From contig NC_081553.1 in assembly GCF_963082655.1 (NCBI RefSeq), forward strand, positions 130,353,736 through 130,417,735: a stretch of DNA of 64,000 nucleotides, written 5' to 3'. Made by a program: the position numbers and the translations under genes. Source of the DNA: Stomoxys calcitrans (taxonomy: Eukaryota; Arthropoda; Insecta; Diptera; Muscidae). The notes beneath the pieces are model-generated. The model worked only from the letters and a program-made list of their open reading frames with translations. It was not told the origin of the DNA and did no database searches. Positions 11,303 to 22,022 of this stretch are shown in pieces (position 1 is the first letter of the stretch; every line of letters starts with the position of its first letter).

Positions 11303-11898
11303 CTGATATAGCTGCCATATAAACCGATCTTGAATTTTGACTTCTTGAGCCACTAGAGGACGCAGTTTTTATCTGATTTCGCTGAAATTTTGCACGACGT
11401 GTTTCGTTATGACTTTCAACAACTGTGCAAAGTATGGTTCAAATCGGTCCATAACCTGATATAGCTGCCATATATATCGATCTTGGATCTTGACTTCTTG
11501 AGCCTCTATAGGGCGCAATTATTATCTAATTTGAATTATTATTTGATTTGATTATTATCTGAATTTTGTACAACGACTTCTCTCATGACCTTCAACATAC
11601 GTGTCAAATGTGGTCTAAATCGGCCTATAAAACTATCTCCCTATTTTACTTTTTGAGCCCATAAAGGGCGCAATTCTTTTCGATTTGCCTGAAATTTACA
11701 CAATGACTTCTAGTATGGTCTCCAACATCGAATAGGACCATAATTTGATATAGCTGCAATAGCATAGCAATACTTTTTTATCCTTTCCTTTCCTTTGTTT
11801 GCATAAAAAGAGACACCGGAAAAAGATCCTGACAAATGCGATCCGGTGGAGGGTATATAAGATTCGACTCGGAAGAACTTAGCACGCTTTTACTTGTT
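11303..11898 (-). mobile_element. mm-B element, right arm of an inverted pair
   Basis: It starts inside a reversed module (ctgatatagctgccatataaaccgatcttg), with three more modules (cttcttgagcc at about 11340 and 11500), and closes with the reversed head gatccggtggagggtatataagattcgactcggaagaacttagcacgcttttacttgtt. It lacks the (GTCY)n tail. Confidence 0.85.
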
Positions 11899-13068
11899 AT
11901 TAATTATATGTGATGTTCTCTGCATTGGAATCCCTGTTGCTTAATTCAATACCTGATCATGACCTGCTCTTCCTTTGCACCTCCCTGTACACCACTGCGG
12001 GTTTGTCCTTCACAGTGCTGGTTGAAGAAACAGCCTATGAGCGTTTATATGTCTGCGTTGGATTTAAAGGCCAATTACCAATGATTAACATGTTTAGCAC
12101 ACGTAAACCAATAAAACTCTAATGTTAATTGGCAGCCAAATGTGAGAAAAAAAAAAAAGCTCAAAGCGTCAAACGAAGCGGCAACGTAAAATACCAACAC
12201 ACGTATATCTAAACAAACAATAGTATGTGTGACAGCAAACAACTACACATTTGTTATAGGGTACCAAATCACATTGACTAAAAGTCAGAGTAGCAAGCAG
12301 CATGAGTCCTTAGTCCTTTTCAGACAAGGCGAATCACATAATACATAGCGTTGCGTGTGTTGGTGTGTATGTGCACATATGCCGACATGTGGTTGCCCAT
12401 ATGTGTAACAACCCAAGCAATGAATAAAAAAAGCCCCTCCTGGGCCAATTCGAATATAACACATCTATTAACATATGTATAGACGTAAAAGCCTATTCTT
12501 TTGAATGCGGTTTACCAGATAGAAAAACATTTAAAGTTTGGATAAAACTAATATTTTTGAAAAACGTAGTTTCGCATGCTTTGTTTATCCATGATCCACA
12601 GTCTATAATCCGAAAAAGGTCATTATAGTACAAGGGATTTTAGCAGTAATAGATGTGGAAATGAAACTTCATTAGGATTATACGGCATACTATCACATAA
12701 TGTACATAAATGAATATCTGAGATATTATTTTGTTACAAATGGTTGTCCTTGATATAATATTTTCCATTATGACCGCTTTTATGAGCAACAATATGTGAA
12801 CTTTGGTTCATGTTTCGTTGGTTTGCTGACATAGAAGGACAGTCAATGTGTTACGAATTTACTGTGTTGGTATCCACATACTGAAATACTGAAGGGTGGG
12901 GGCATTGATCTGCGACAAACAAAAACTGCAATAATGAAATTATTCGGCGTGTGAAGACTCGGATTGAACGAATCCAATCTGTATGGGCAGAATGCAACAT
13001 ATTTTGAAAAACAATTTCAAGGTAAAGTCTTACAAGTTAGTACACGATCTTACACCAAAGCAAACAAA
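11899..13068. other. unique stretch, one unassigned 70-codon ORF
   Basis: Mostly complex, non-repetitive sequence. The plus-strand frame 11910-12122 (SLLLNSIPDHDLLFLCTSLY and on) has no signal peptide or recognised motif and is probably chance. A poly-A run lies at about 12146-12160. Near 12950 a phrase translating RRVKTRIERI faintly resembles a transposase C-terminus but is too short to call. Confidence 0.4.
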
Positions 13069-14290
13069 AACAAGTAAAAACTCGTTAAGTTCAGCCGGGT
13101 CGAACTTTGGATCCCACCACCTCGGGAAAATATGTTAACCACCTTTCATCATAATCCGGTGAAAATTGCATACTTTATGTCCCATAGCAGTTATATCGAA
13201 ATACCCGATTTGAACCGAATACTAATAGGTATAAGTCATTGTTCAATTGTGTATAACAAAATATTGGCCTTTTTAGTAGCTTTATCTAAAAATAAACCGA
13301 TCTGTACCATATACGACACGGATGTCGAAAAGCCTAACATAAGTCACTGTGTCAAATTTCAGTGAAATTTGCGCTTTTATAGGGCCAAACTTTAAATCGA
13401 GTAATCGGTTTATATGGCAGCTATATTCAAATCTGGACCGATCTGGGCCAAATTAAAGAAGAACGTCGAAGAGACAAACACTCACTGTCTCAATTTTCAG
13501 CGACATCGGACAATAAATGCGCCTTTTATGGCCCCAAAGCCTAAACCCGAAAGATCGGTCTATATGGCAGCTATATCCAAATCTGGGCCGATCTGTGCCA
13601 TATTGCAGAAGAATGCCAGGGCGCTTAACTAAATTCAATGTCTCAAATTTCGGCGACATCGGATAATAAATATGGTTTTTATGGGCCTAAGGCCTTAAAT
13701 CGGGAGCTATATCCAAATCTGAACCGATCTTGGCCATATTGATGAAGGATATTTAAAGGCCTCAGACAACTGAATGTCCCAAATTTCAGCAAAATCGGAT
13801 TATAAGTGTGGCTTTTATGGGCCTAAGACCCTAAAACGGAGGACCGGTCTATATGGCAGTTATAACCAAATCTCGACCGATCTGAGTCAAATTGACGAAG
13901 AATGTCGAAGGGTCTAACCCAACTCACTGTCCCAAATTTCAGCAGAATGGGATAATAAATGTGGCTTTTATGGACCTAAGACCCTAAATTGGCGGATCGG
14001 TCTATATGGGGGCTATATCAAGTTATAGTCCGATATAGCCAATCTTCGAACTTAACCTGCTTATGGACCAAAAACGAATCTGTGCAAAATTTCAGCTCAA
14101 TATCTTTAGTTTTAAAGACTGTAGCGTGATTTCTACAGACAGACGGACGGACATGGATAGATCGTCTTAGAATTTTACGCTGATCAAGAATATATTGTAT
14201 ATACTTTATAGGGTCGGAAATGGATATTTCGATGTGTTGCAAACGCAATGATAAAATGAATATACCCCCATCCTTCGGTGGTGGGTATAA
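13069..14290 (+). mobile_element. mm-A element, near full length
   Basis: Head aacaagtaaaaactcgttaagttcagccgggtcgaac, atcccaccacctcggg. A unique 5' block follows (atccggtgaaaattgcata, gtcattgttcaattgtgtataacaaaatattgg), then about five modules (gatcggtctatatggcagctatat). The tail has agacagacggacggacatgg, atatattgtatatact, tttcgatgtgttgcaaacg and ccatccttcggtggtgggtataa. The head and tail inverted motifs (CCCACCACC / GGTGGTGGG) are both intact. It is followed after 16 bp by an mm-B in the same direction. Confidence 0.9.
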
Positions 14291-14306
14291 TAAGACTCGA
14301 GTAAAA

Positions 14307-15426
14307 ACAAGTAAAAGCGTGCTAAGTTCGGGTATTATATACCCTCCACCATGGAGCGCATTTGTCCAGTTCTTTTCCCGGCATCTCTTCTTAGGCAAAA
14401 AAGGATATAAGAAAAGATTTGCTCTGCTATTAGAGTTATATCAAGATATGATCCGGTTTGGACCGCAATTAAATTATATGTTGGAGACCTGTGTAAAATG
14501 TCAGCCAATTCGAATAAGAATTGCGCCCTTTGGGAGCTGTATCGGGCTATATACCGATTCAGACCATAATAAACACGTATGTTGATGGTCATGAGAGGAT
14601 CCGTCGTACAAAATTTCATTCTAATCGGATAAGAATTGGCACTCTAGAGGCTCAAGAAGTCAATACCCAAGATCGGTTTATATGACAGCTATATCAGGTT
14701 CTATACTGATTCGAACCATACTTGGCGCAGTTATTGGATATCATAAACAAACACGTCGTACAAAATTTCATTATAATCGGATAAGAATTGCGCACTCTAG
14801 AGGCTCAAGAAGTCAAGACCCAAGATCGGTTTATATGGCAGCTATATCAAGTTATGGACCGATTCAAACCATACTTGGCACAGTTGTTGGATACCATAGC
14901 GAGCTACTTCGTGCAAAAATTCATTCAAATCGGATAAGAATTGGGCCCTCTAGAGGCTCAAGAAGTCAAGACCCAAGATCAGTTTATATGACAGTTATAT
15001 CACATTATGGACCGATTCGAACCATACTTTGCACAGTTGTTGCATATCATAACAAAACACGTCGTGCAAAATTGCATCCCAATCGGAAAAGAATTGCGCC
15101 CTCTAGAGGCTCATGAAGTCAAGACCCAAGATTGGTTTATACGGCAGCTATATCAAAACATGGACCAATATGGCCCATTTACAATACCGACCTACACTTA
15201 TAAGAAGTATTTTTGCAAAATTTCAAGCGGCTAGCGTTACTCCTTCGGAAGTTAGCGTGCTTTCGACAGACAGACGGACGGACGGACATGGCTAGATCGA
15301 CATAAAATGTCGCGACGATCAAGAATATATATACTTTATGGGGTCTCAGACGAATATTTCGAGTAGTTACAAAGGGAATGACGAAATTAGTATACCCCCC
15401 ATCCTATGGTGGAGGGTATAAAAAAG
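14307..15426 (+). mobile_element. mm-B element, near full length, exact 153-bp modules
   Basis: Head aacaagtaaaagcgtgctaagttcggg, with the second half of the palindrome lost, then tataccctccaccatgg. The module start gatcggttta/gatcagttta recurs at 14671, 14824, 14977 and 15130, exactly 153 bp apart. The tail has gacagacagacggacggacgg, atatatatactttatgggg and cctatggtggagggtataaaaaa. Because 153 is 51 codons, the frame 14682-15116 stays open and gives a 51-residue repeat (e.g. YMAAISSYGPIQTILGTVVG). This is probably not a real protein. Confidence 0.92.
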
Positions 15427-15650
15427 ACGACTCTGCGATTGAACGAACGTGGTGAATTTCCAAACATGGTGACCTCTGAAAAGAAAAATTTTCCAACTGA
15501 GCAATTCGGGCTTAAGTAAGCACTACTTTAGTACTTACTTAGCCGCTCGTACGAGAATTTGAGTCTGCGAACGGCTACCCTGAACCCTGGTATGGAAATA
15601 GATTAAGGTTTTTATAGTTGCACGGATTTCCTGACTTCGATTTTTCGAGG
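15427..15650. other. short unassigned stretch
   Basis: A small imperfect inverted phrase aagtaagcactactttagtacttactta lies at about 15513-15540. Nothing else was recognised. Confidence 0.35.
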
Positions 15651-15655
15651 TTACT

Positions 15656-16580
15656 TTTTATAGCCGCCACCATAGGGTGTTTACTAGTTTCGTCATTTCG
15701 TTTGTAACATATCGGAATAACACAAATTGATCTGAGACACATCTTGATCGTCTTGACATTCTTGCTCTATTTAGCCATGTCCGTCCGTATGTCTGTCTGT
15801 CGAAAGCACGCTAACTTTCGAAGGAGTAAATCTAGGTGTTTGAAATTTTACACTATTAGTGCAGGTCAGTTGAGATTATAAATGGGTTAAATCGGTCTAT
15901 GTTTTGGTATAGCTACCATATAATCCGATATCGGATCTTGACTTCTTGAGTCTCATCCGATTTGGTTGAAATTTTACACCCGGTGTTTTATTTTGACTTC
16001 CAAGAAATCTGTTAAGTATGGTTTAAATTGGTTCATGGCCTTATAAAGCTCCCATATAAACAGATCTCGGATCTTGATTACCTAAAGCCCTAAATGGTGC
16101 AATTATTATCCGATTTGGCTGAAATTTAGCATGAAGTGTATTAGTTTGACGATAAATTACTGCGCAAAGTATTGCTCAAATCGGTTCATTACCTGATTTA
16201 GCTTTCATATAAACCGACTTCGGATCCTGACTCCCTGAGCCACTAAAGGACGGAATTATTAACCGATTTGGCTGGAATTTAGCATAATCCGATCTTGGAT
16301 CTCCCATAAAATCTCGGATCTCGGATCTTGACTTCGTGAGCATCAAGAGGGCGCAATTATTATCCGATTTGACTGAAATTTTGCACAATGAATTCCACTA
16401 TGATCTCCAACAGCCAAAACAAATATGGCTTGGTATAGCTCAAATAGCATAGCGATTTTTTTTCATTATCCATTGTTTGCCTGTAGAGGGATGTCGGCCA
16501 AAGAACTGGACAAACGCAATCCATGGTGGAAGGAATATGAGATTTGGCCCCGCCATACTTAGCACGCTTTTACTTGTTTT
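15656..16580 (-). mobile_element. mm-B element, minus orientation
   Basis: It begins tttttatagccgccaccataggg, with gtccgtccgtatgtctgtctgtcg at about 15779-15802. Four or five reversed modules follow, some shortened (near 16290-16330 the phrase gatctcggatcttgac is duplicated). The reversed head reads ccatggtggaaggaatatgagatttggccccgcc ... agcacgcttttacttgtttt. The head palindrome is destroyed. Confidence 0.85.
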
Positions 16581-16589
16581 TATATAGAG

Positions 16590-16665
16590 CGCTTAAGAAG
16601 CCAAATACTGGCATAGATGTATGTCTATAGTGGCATGGGGAGGATTTTCAACCTAACCTGGCCTG
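16590..16665 (+). repeat. 3' tail of an R1/LOA-type LINE
   Basis: The phrase ggcatagatgtatgtctatagtggcatggggaggattttcaacctaacc matches the end of the LINE remnant at 56600-56885 (tgtgtatgtccataatggcatggggcggatt). No coding sequence is preserved. Confidence 0.45.
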
Positions 16666-16790
16666 ACATTCTCTACTGCCAAAGACCTTTTATTTGTGCC
16701 CCACATTGCCTTATCGACCTATATGCCGAGTTGGGATTGGGGCGACTTCCCCCCCATTAAGTTTTGCTATTACTTTGCATAGTTAGTTTT
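16666..16790 (+). repeat. family P repeat fragment
   Basis: tctctactgccaaagaccttttatttgtgcccc and ttggggcgacttccccccc resemble the family P units at 2511-2990. Confidence 0.4.
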
Positions 16791-16879
16791 TTCTTACGAT
16801 ACATGTAAATTGGCCTTTACAGGCTTCCTATGTATTGATGTTATATGAAATAAATAAATAACTTCAAGTAAATGATCTG

Positions 16880-16966
16880 GCTTCAGTTCAAATAGTCCAT
16901 TCGTAGGTTCTGATTCAAAGGAAAGATGGACCCATAAACTTCACCAAACTGTGGTTTTTATGCCAT
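16880..16966 (-). pseudogene. mariner-type transposase, copy D, downstream piece
   Basis: On the minus strand from 16966 the sequence reads ACAGTTTGGTGAAGTTTATGG (TVW-stop-SLW), the residues that directly follow ELPMH-EK in this transposase, then a weakened GP-F segment. The upstream piece ends with ELPMHLET at about 17938. The two pieces are separated exactly by the mm-C element 16967-17937. It is short but its position and order fit. Confidence 0.6.
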
Positions 16967-17137
16967 ACACCACCACTGTGGTACATGGTATTATAACTTA
17001 GTACATTTGTTTGTTACACCCAGAAGAAAGGGAGATAGACCAATTGATAAGTACCGATCGATTCAGAATCACTTCCAAATTAGGTTAACTATGTCCGTCT
17101 GTCTGTCCATGTTAATTTGTGTAGAAAGTACATGTCG
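16967..17137 (-). mobile_element. mm-C element, tail part (interrupted copy)
   Basis: tttttatgccatacaccaccactgtgg is the reversed mm-C terminus. atagaccaattgataagtaccgatcgattcagaatcac, tatgtccgtctgtctgtccatgttaatttgtgtagaaagtacatgtcgc matches the plus-strand copies ending at 50132 and 61368. It is cut at 17137 by mariner copy B and resumes near 17797. Confidence 0.75.
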
Positions 17138-17140
17138 CGA

Positions 17141-17760
17141 TCAGTGTTGCCGTTTTTTGTAGATTCTTACCACAACTGGTAGGTAGGCTGGTAGCGGGCT
17201 TGTCTGTATAGACATGAGCTTTAGCTTAGCCTCACAAAAAAATAGTCTAAAGGCGTTGAATCGCACGATCAAGGCTATCAAATGACTAGTCCGAACGTGA
17301 AAAAATATGTTCACCGAACTCGCCACTCAATAATTGGTACGCGTGCTGTGTGGCATGTGGCACCGTCTTGTTGAACCACATGCCATGCAAGTCAAGCTCT
17401 TGCATATTGGGGAAAAAGTTCGATATCATCTTTGCTGTATGGCTTACCATTCACAGTTACGTTACGATTCGCATCTTCTTTGAAGAAGTACGGTCCAATG
17501 ATGCCACCAGTCCATAAACCGCACCAAACGGAAAATTCTACAATTTGCAAGCGTTATTCGTTTTTGAGATGATTCATGGTTAAATTATATACCAAACTGA
17601 AGATGTTGGACAGTGAAACGAAACACGAACGTGCGTGAGCTGTTTAAACCAGCGTTGCCAAAAAGATAATAGCTAAAAATTCACCCTTTTTAAGTTCGTT
17701 AGATTTACGGTAAAATGAAATAATGTTGTCTATGTCGAATGTAGCTGTTTGCGGTTTGAA
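17141..17760 (-). pseudogene. mariner-type transposase, copy B, internally deleted and shifted
   Basis: Minus strand: MNHLKNE-stop-RLQIVEF jumps straight to SVWCGLWTGGIIGPYFFKED and RNVTVNGKPYSKDDIELF. A frameshift follows, then VVQQDGATCHTARVPI, which holds the second catalytic Asp (QDGATCHTA), and a decayed LLSGEFGEHIFSR...AHVYTDKPAT tail. The deletion removes the domain linker and the first catalytic Asp. It lies inside an mm-C element. The upstream leader (to about 17760) matches the leader of copy C. Confidence 0.8.
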
Positions 17761-17796
17761 CATATTTTTTTTCGAAATGGGATACTGATTGTTTTA

Positions 17797-17937
17797 GAGC
17801 CAATTTGAATACATTCGCCGAGGTCCATCAAAATTGGTTCAGAATTAGATATAGCTCCCACTTCGTACTTATAGGGCAGGTGTAGGATATTGTACAGTCG
17901 GCACCGCCCGACTTTTGCTTTTCCTTATTGGTTTCTA
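17797..17937 (-). mobile_element. mm-C element, head part (interrupted copy)
   Basis: cattcgccgaggtccatcaaaattggttcag matches the first module of the mm-C at 49375 in reverse. ggtgtaggatattgtacagtcggcaccgcccgacttttgcttttcctta is the reversed mm-C head with the palindrome AGTCGGGCGGTGCCGACT. It abuts mariner copy D without a spacer. Confidence 0.75.
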
Positions 17938-18240
17938 GATGCATCGGTAACTCTAGTACGGCGCGCGGGCGTTGTTCACCCCAGATGCAACAGTGTTGCT
18001 TGTTTACGTCAGATATGGGTCTCATTTCTGAACACAATTTTTCGAGACAAAAAAATTATTTTCATCGATATTTTATCAGAGAGCACTTATTTTGATAATA
18101 AATTTTAGCGATTTGCAGTTGCTACTACTTTGTGAGTTTCTCTTTGAATGAATACTGAATAATGAACGAATAATATACTAAACAATTTTCTCTTTAATGA
18201 CGATGGAACAAAATTATCAACCACTGCTGCCACATCGAAA
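17938..18240 (-). pseudogene. mariner-type transposase, copy D, upstream piece
   Basis: Minus strand: a weak LTK-QLQIAKIYYQNKCS, a deletion, then SRKIVFRNETHI (the FSDEAHF site, catalytic Asp changed to Asn) and VNKQHCCIWGEQRPRAVLEL-PMHLET. It ends where the mm-C head starts. The next residues (TVW) lie 970 bp away at 16966. Confidence 0.75.
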
Positions 18241-18244
18241 AGCT

Positions 18245-18480
18245 TAACTCATAGCTTAACTGTACTTCACTACCAAAGACCTCTCATTTGAGTTCTGTAT
18301 TGTTCCGATCGACCCACATGTATGTTTGGATGTTCTTTTAATGGTGGCCGGTTCCAGACACTCGGCCTAAAAGCCCTTCGCTTGGCACCCATATTGTTCT
18401 CATCGTGTCAGATGTCAGTTTTGGGTAGGGATCAACACCTAGTGATTTGGCCCCACACTTATATACCAGATTCGTGTTTT
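18245..18480. repeat. family P repeat fragment
   Basis: ctaccaaagacctctcatttgagttc, then gttccagacactcgg and ataccagattcgtgtttt, the same order of phrases as in 2511-2990 but more diverged. Confidence 0.4.
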
Positions 18481-19238
18481 GGGTTACTTTAACGATGCAA
18501 ACCAAAAATTTTTGTTTTAATCGACCCATCCATACAGGAATACTGGCTTTCAAAAACGCACCTCTGCAAGTATCAAATCGTAAGTACCTTGTTTTCATTG
18601 AAGGCCCAAACTCCGATAAAGTGTGGCCAATTTGAAAACCCGTTAGTCCTGTTCAACGAGTGCCAAGTTATCATAAATAAAATTCCAGTTTCCTATTATA
18701 TATGTATTAGGTGTCTACATTTTGAAGTTCACAATATTGTGTACACGCATATGTCTCTGTGAAAAGCTACTTATTTGAAAAAATAAGAGATGGGATTACC
18801 AGTTTCATTAGCTGATTAAAGGACATATTTCATGCATTGCCATCCTTTGACTCTCAATGTGTGACAGGATGTTTGTTATGATGCTGTAGGAGGAGAAATA
18901 AAACAATTCGCTTTCATATCGCATTATTCATAATTATTTTTTTTTGTATCTTCTTCTTTTCCTAGTATTTCATGGTCATGATTACACGTGCAACCGCATT
19001 TAGCATCCACACCACTACAATGACATTTACTTGCGGTAATAATTACATAATCCGGTCTAAATGACAATATATATATGTGGGTGAATTGTTAGCAAGTACA
19101 TGCAAATTGGAGTATTGTGGCCATGGAAAACATTAGTAATGACTCTTTTTTTTAAGAAAAACCATTTAGCATTGCACGTTTGGCATAGAATTTAGATATT
19201 GGATTGGCTGTGAATGATAGAACAAAATGCAATAGAAG
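18481..19238. other. unique stretch
   Basis: AT-rich, with no recognised element or gene. A T-rich run lies at about 18940-18965. Confidence 0.35.
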
Positions 19239-20265
19239 AAACAAGTAAGAACGTGCGAAGTTCGGCCGGGCCGAATCTTATATACCCTCCACCATGGATC
19301 GCATTTGTCGAGTTCTTTTCCCGACATCTCTTCTTAGTCAAAAAACGATATAAGAAAAGCTTTGCTCTGCTATTAGAGCGATATCAAGATATGGTCCGGT
19401 TTGGACCACAATTAAATTATTTGTTGGAGACATGTGTAAAACGTCAGCAAATTCGAATAAGAATTGCGCCCTTTGGGGGCTCAAGAAGAAAAATAGAGAG
19501 ATAGATTAATATGGGAGCTGTATCGGGCTATAGACCGATTCAGACCATAATAAACACGTTTGTTGATGGTCATGAAAGGATCCATCGTACAAAATTTCAG
19601 GCAAATCGGATAACAATTGCGGCTTCTAGAGGCTAAAGAAATCAAGATCCCAGATCGGTTTATATGTCAGCTTTATCAGGTAATGAACCGATTTGAACCT
19701 TATTTGACACATTTGTTGAAAGTACGATAAAATACGTCACGCAAAATTTCAGTCAAATCGGATAGGAATTGCGCCCTCTAGAAGCTCAAGAAGTCAAGTT
19801 CCCAGATCTGTTTATATGACAGCTGTATCAGGTTATGAACCGATTTGAACCATACTTAGCACAGTTGTTGGATATCATAACAAAACACGTTGTGCAAAAT
19901 TTCATTCCAATCGGATTAGAATTGCGCACTCTAGAGGCTGAAGATGTCCCAAGACCCCAGACCCAAGATCGGTTTATATGGCAGCTATATCAAAACATGG
20001 ACCGATATAACCCATTTAATATACCAACCGACCTACAGTAATAAGAAGTATTTGTGCAAATTTCAAGCGGCTAGCTTTACTCCCTCAGAAGTAAGCGTGA
20101 TTTCGAGAGACAGACAGACGGACGGACGGATAGACGGACGAACGGACATGACTAGATCGACATAAAATGTCGCGACGATCAAGAATATATATACTTTATG
20201 GGGTCTCAGACGAATATTTCGAGTAGTAACAAACAGAATGACGAAATATGGTGAAGGGTATAAAA
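19239..20265 (+). mobile_element. mm-B element, near full length
   Basis: Intact head gaaacaagtaagaacgtgcgaagttcggccgggccgaatc, tataccctccaccatggatcgcatttgtcgag, with four modules. A small insertion aagaccccag at about 19950 breaks the 153 period. The tail has gagacagacagacggacggacgg and atatatatacttt. The terminus is shortened to ggtgaagggtataaaaa. Confidence 0.9.
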
Positions 20266-20339
20266 ATAAACACAAACTAAAACTTGTGGAAAATTCTGAT
20301 TGACTTAATTTTTCATCAAGTTTCCCATTTTCTAAACTA

Positions 20340-20576
20340 TTGGGTTGCCCAAAAAGTAATTGCGGATTTTTCATATAGTCGGCGTTGACAAATTTTTTCA
20401 CAGCTTGTGACTCTGTAATTGCATTCTTTCTTCTGTCAGTTATCAGCAGTTACTTTTAGCTTGTTTCAGAAAAAAAGTGTAAAAAAAGTATATTTAATTA
20501 AAGTTCATTCTAAGTTTTATTAAAAATGCATTTACTTTCTTTTAAAAAATCCGCAATTACTTTTTGGGCAACCCAA
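20340..20576. mobile_element. mariner MITE with 32-bp perfect inverted repeats
   Basis: TTGGGTTGCCCAAAAAGTAA and 12 more bases at 20340-20371 are exactly inverted at 20545-20576. TA target dinucleotides flank at 20338-20339 and 20577-20578. The 173-bp interior has no ORF and looks like the leader of a mariner transposon fused to its 3' end. The perfect ends mean either recent insertion or recent mobilisation by an active transposase elsewhere. Known family features: mariner ends of this TTGGGTTG type and TA duplication. Confidence 0.9.
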
Positions 20577-20790
20577 TATATATTTTCATTACTAACACTT
20601 TCAGATGTTGATGCTGATAAAACCCTGTGTGGCACAGTGGTGTGGTAGAGTATAAAAACCAATGATGAAATTAGAACAGTTGGTTATTTTTGCCACTTTA
20701 AATTCAGCACAAAGTGTTTCGCACACAGATCGACCTCACAAACCAATCTTCAAGGGTCTCTCTCAAATAAAATTGAGAGAGCATTATTGG
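20577..20790. other. unassigned stretch
   Basis: A fragment cagtggtgtggtagagtataaaaacc at about 20636-20661 resembles the mm-C terminus. Nothing else was recognised. Confidence 0.35.
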
Positions 20791-21877
20791 TTTTTTATAC
20801 CCACCACCGTAGGATCGAAATATCAATTTCCGACCCTACAAAGTATATATATTTCCGATCGTCGTCAAATTCTAAGACGTTTTAACGATGTTCGTGTGTC
20901 TGTCCGTCTGTTGTAATCACTCTACAGCCTTCAAAAATTGAGATATTGAGCTGAATTTGGCAAAGCTACGTCTTTTTGATGCACACTGGTTAAGTTAAGT
21001 ACGGTCCAAATCGGACCGTATTTGGATATAGCTGCTATATAGACCGATTTTCCGATAAAGGGTCTAATGCCCATAAAAACTTTTTTCATGCGATTTTGCT
21101 GAAATTTGAAACAGTGCATATTTTAAGGCTTCCCGACAATTGACTTAAATATGGTTCAGATATTTAGATATAGTTACCATATAGATTGATCTCTCGATAA
21201 AGGGTCTGAAGACCATAAAAGCTTTATTTATTACCCGATTTCGCTGAAATTTGCAACAGTTAATTATTTTAAGCCTACCGACATCTAACCTATGAATTAG
21301 ATCGGTTTATAGTTAAATATAGCTGCCATATAGACCGACCTCACGATAAAGGGTCTGAAGCCCATAAAAGCTTTATTTTTGAACCGATTTCGCTGAAATT
21401 TAAAACAGTGGGTAATTTTACGCATCCCAACATAGGACCCAAATATGGTTCAGATCGGACTATATACAGATATAGCTGCGATATTGACAGATAAAGGGTC
21501 GGAAGCCCATAAAAGCTCTATTTATTACTCGATTTCGTTGAAATTTGAAACAGTGGTTAGTTTTAGATCTACCGACGTGCGTCCCAAATATGGTTTGTAT
21601 CGGACAATATTTAGATATAGCTTCCATACAGAGCGATCTTCCGATGAAGGGTGTGAAGACCATAAAAGCTTAATTTTTTATCCAATTTCTCTGAAATTTG
21701 AAATACAAAATTCAACAGTGACTTATATTTATTAGACCATTCAATGTCCCTGCCGAATTTGGGTACATAAGTTATCCAATTTTTACCAGATTGTGGCGAA
21801 AGGAGGTTTACATATACACCAGAGGTGGTTGGTATCCAAAGTTCGGCCCGGCCGAACTTAATGCCTTTTTACTTGTT
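20791..21877 (-). mobile_element. mm-A element, minus orientation, full length
   Basis: ttttttatacccaccaccgtagg, tatatatatttcc, gtgtgtctgtccgtctgttg, about five reversed modules (gaccgatctc, aagggtctgaag-cccataaaagc), the 5' block (acataagttatccaattttaccagattgtgg) and the head agaggtggttggtatccaaagttcggcccggccgaacttaatgcctttttacttgtt. The palindrome is intact. Confidence 0.92.
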
Positions 21878-21894
21878 CTGTTGTCCGATATGTT

Positions 21895-22022
21895 CAAAAC
21901 TTCTTTCGGCATACGACCATCGGTAAGCCCTTTAATATGAGAACGGAAGGCCTTATATTTTTGGACACGCTTCGTAGAATAGCAAGTAGTAGGGAAGTAC
22001 TCTGGCATGTCTTTTGTCTGCA
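21895..22022 (-). other. possible orphan coding exon
   Basis: On the minus strand a frame reads QTKDMPEYFPTTCYSTKRVQ, KYKAFRSHIKGLTDGRMPKE, VLNISDN, varied in composition like a real protein. It is preceded at 22023-22030 by ttttgcag, a good splice acceptor. The frame runs into the mm-A head, whose acaa-gtaaaa could serve as a donor. I do not recognise the protein. It could equally be a piece of another transposon or a chance frame. Confidence 0.25.

Noticed and set aside
11910..12122. 70-codon plus-strand ORF in unique DNA
   Set aside because: No start context, signal or motif. Length is within chance for this base composition.
12860..13035. Faint transposase C-terminus (RRVKTRIERI)
   Set aside because: Too short, and no other transposase motif is found within 500 bases on either strand.
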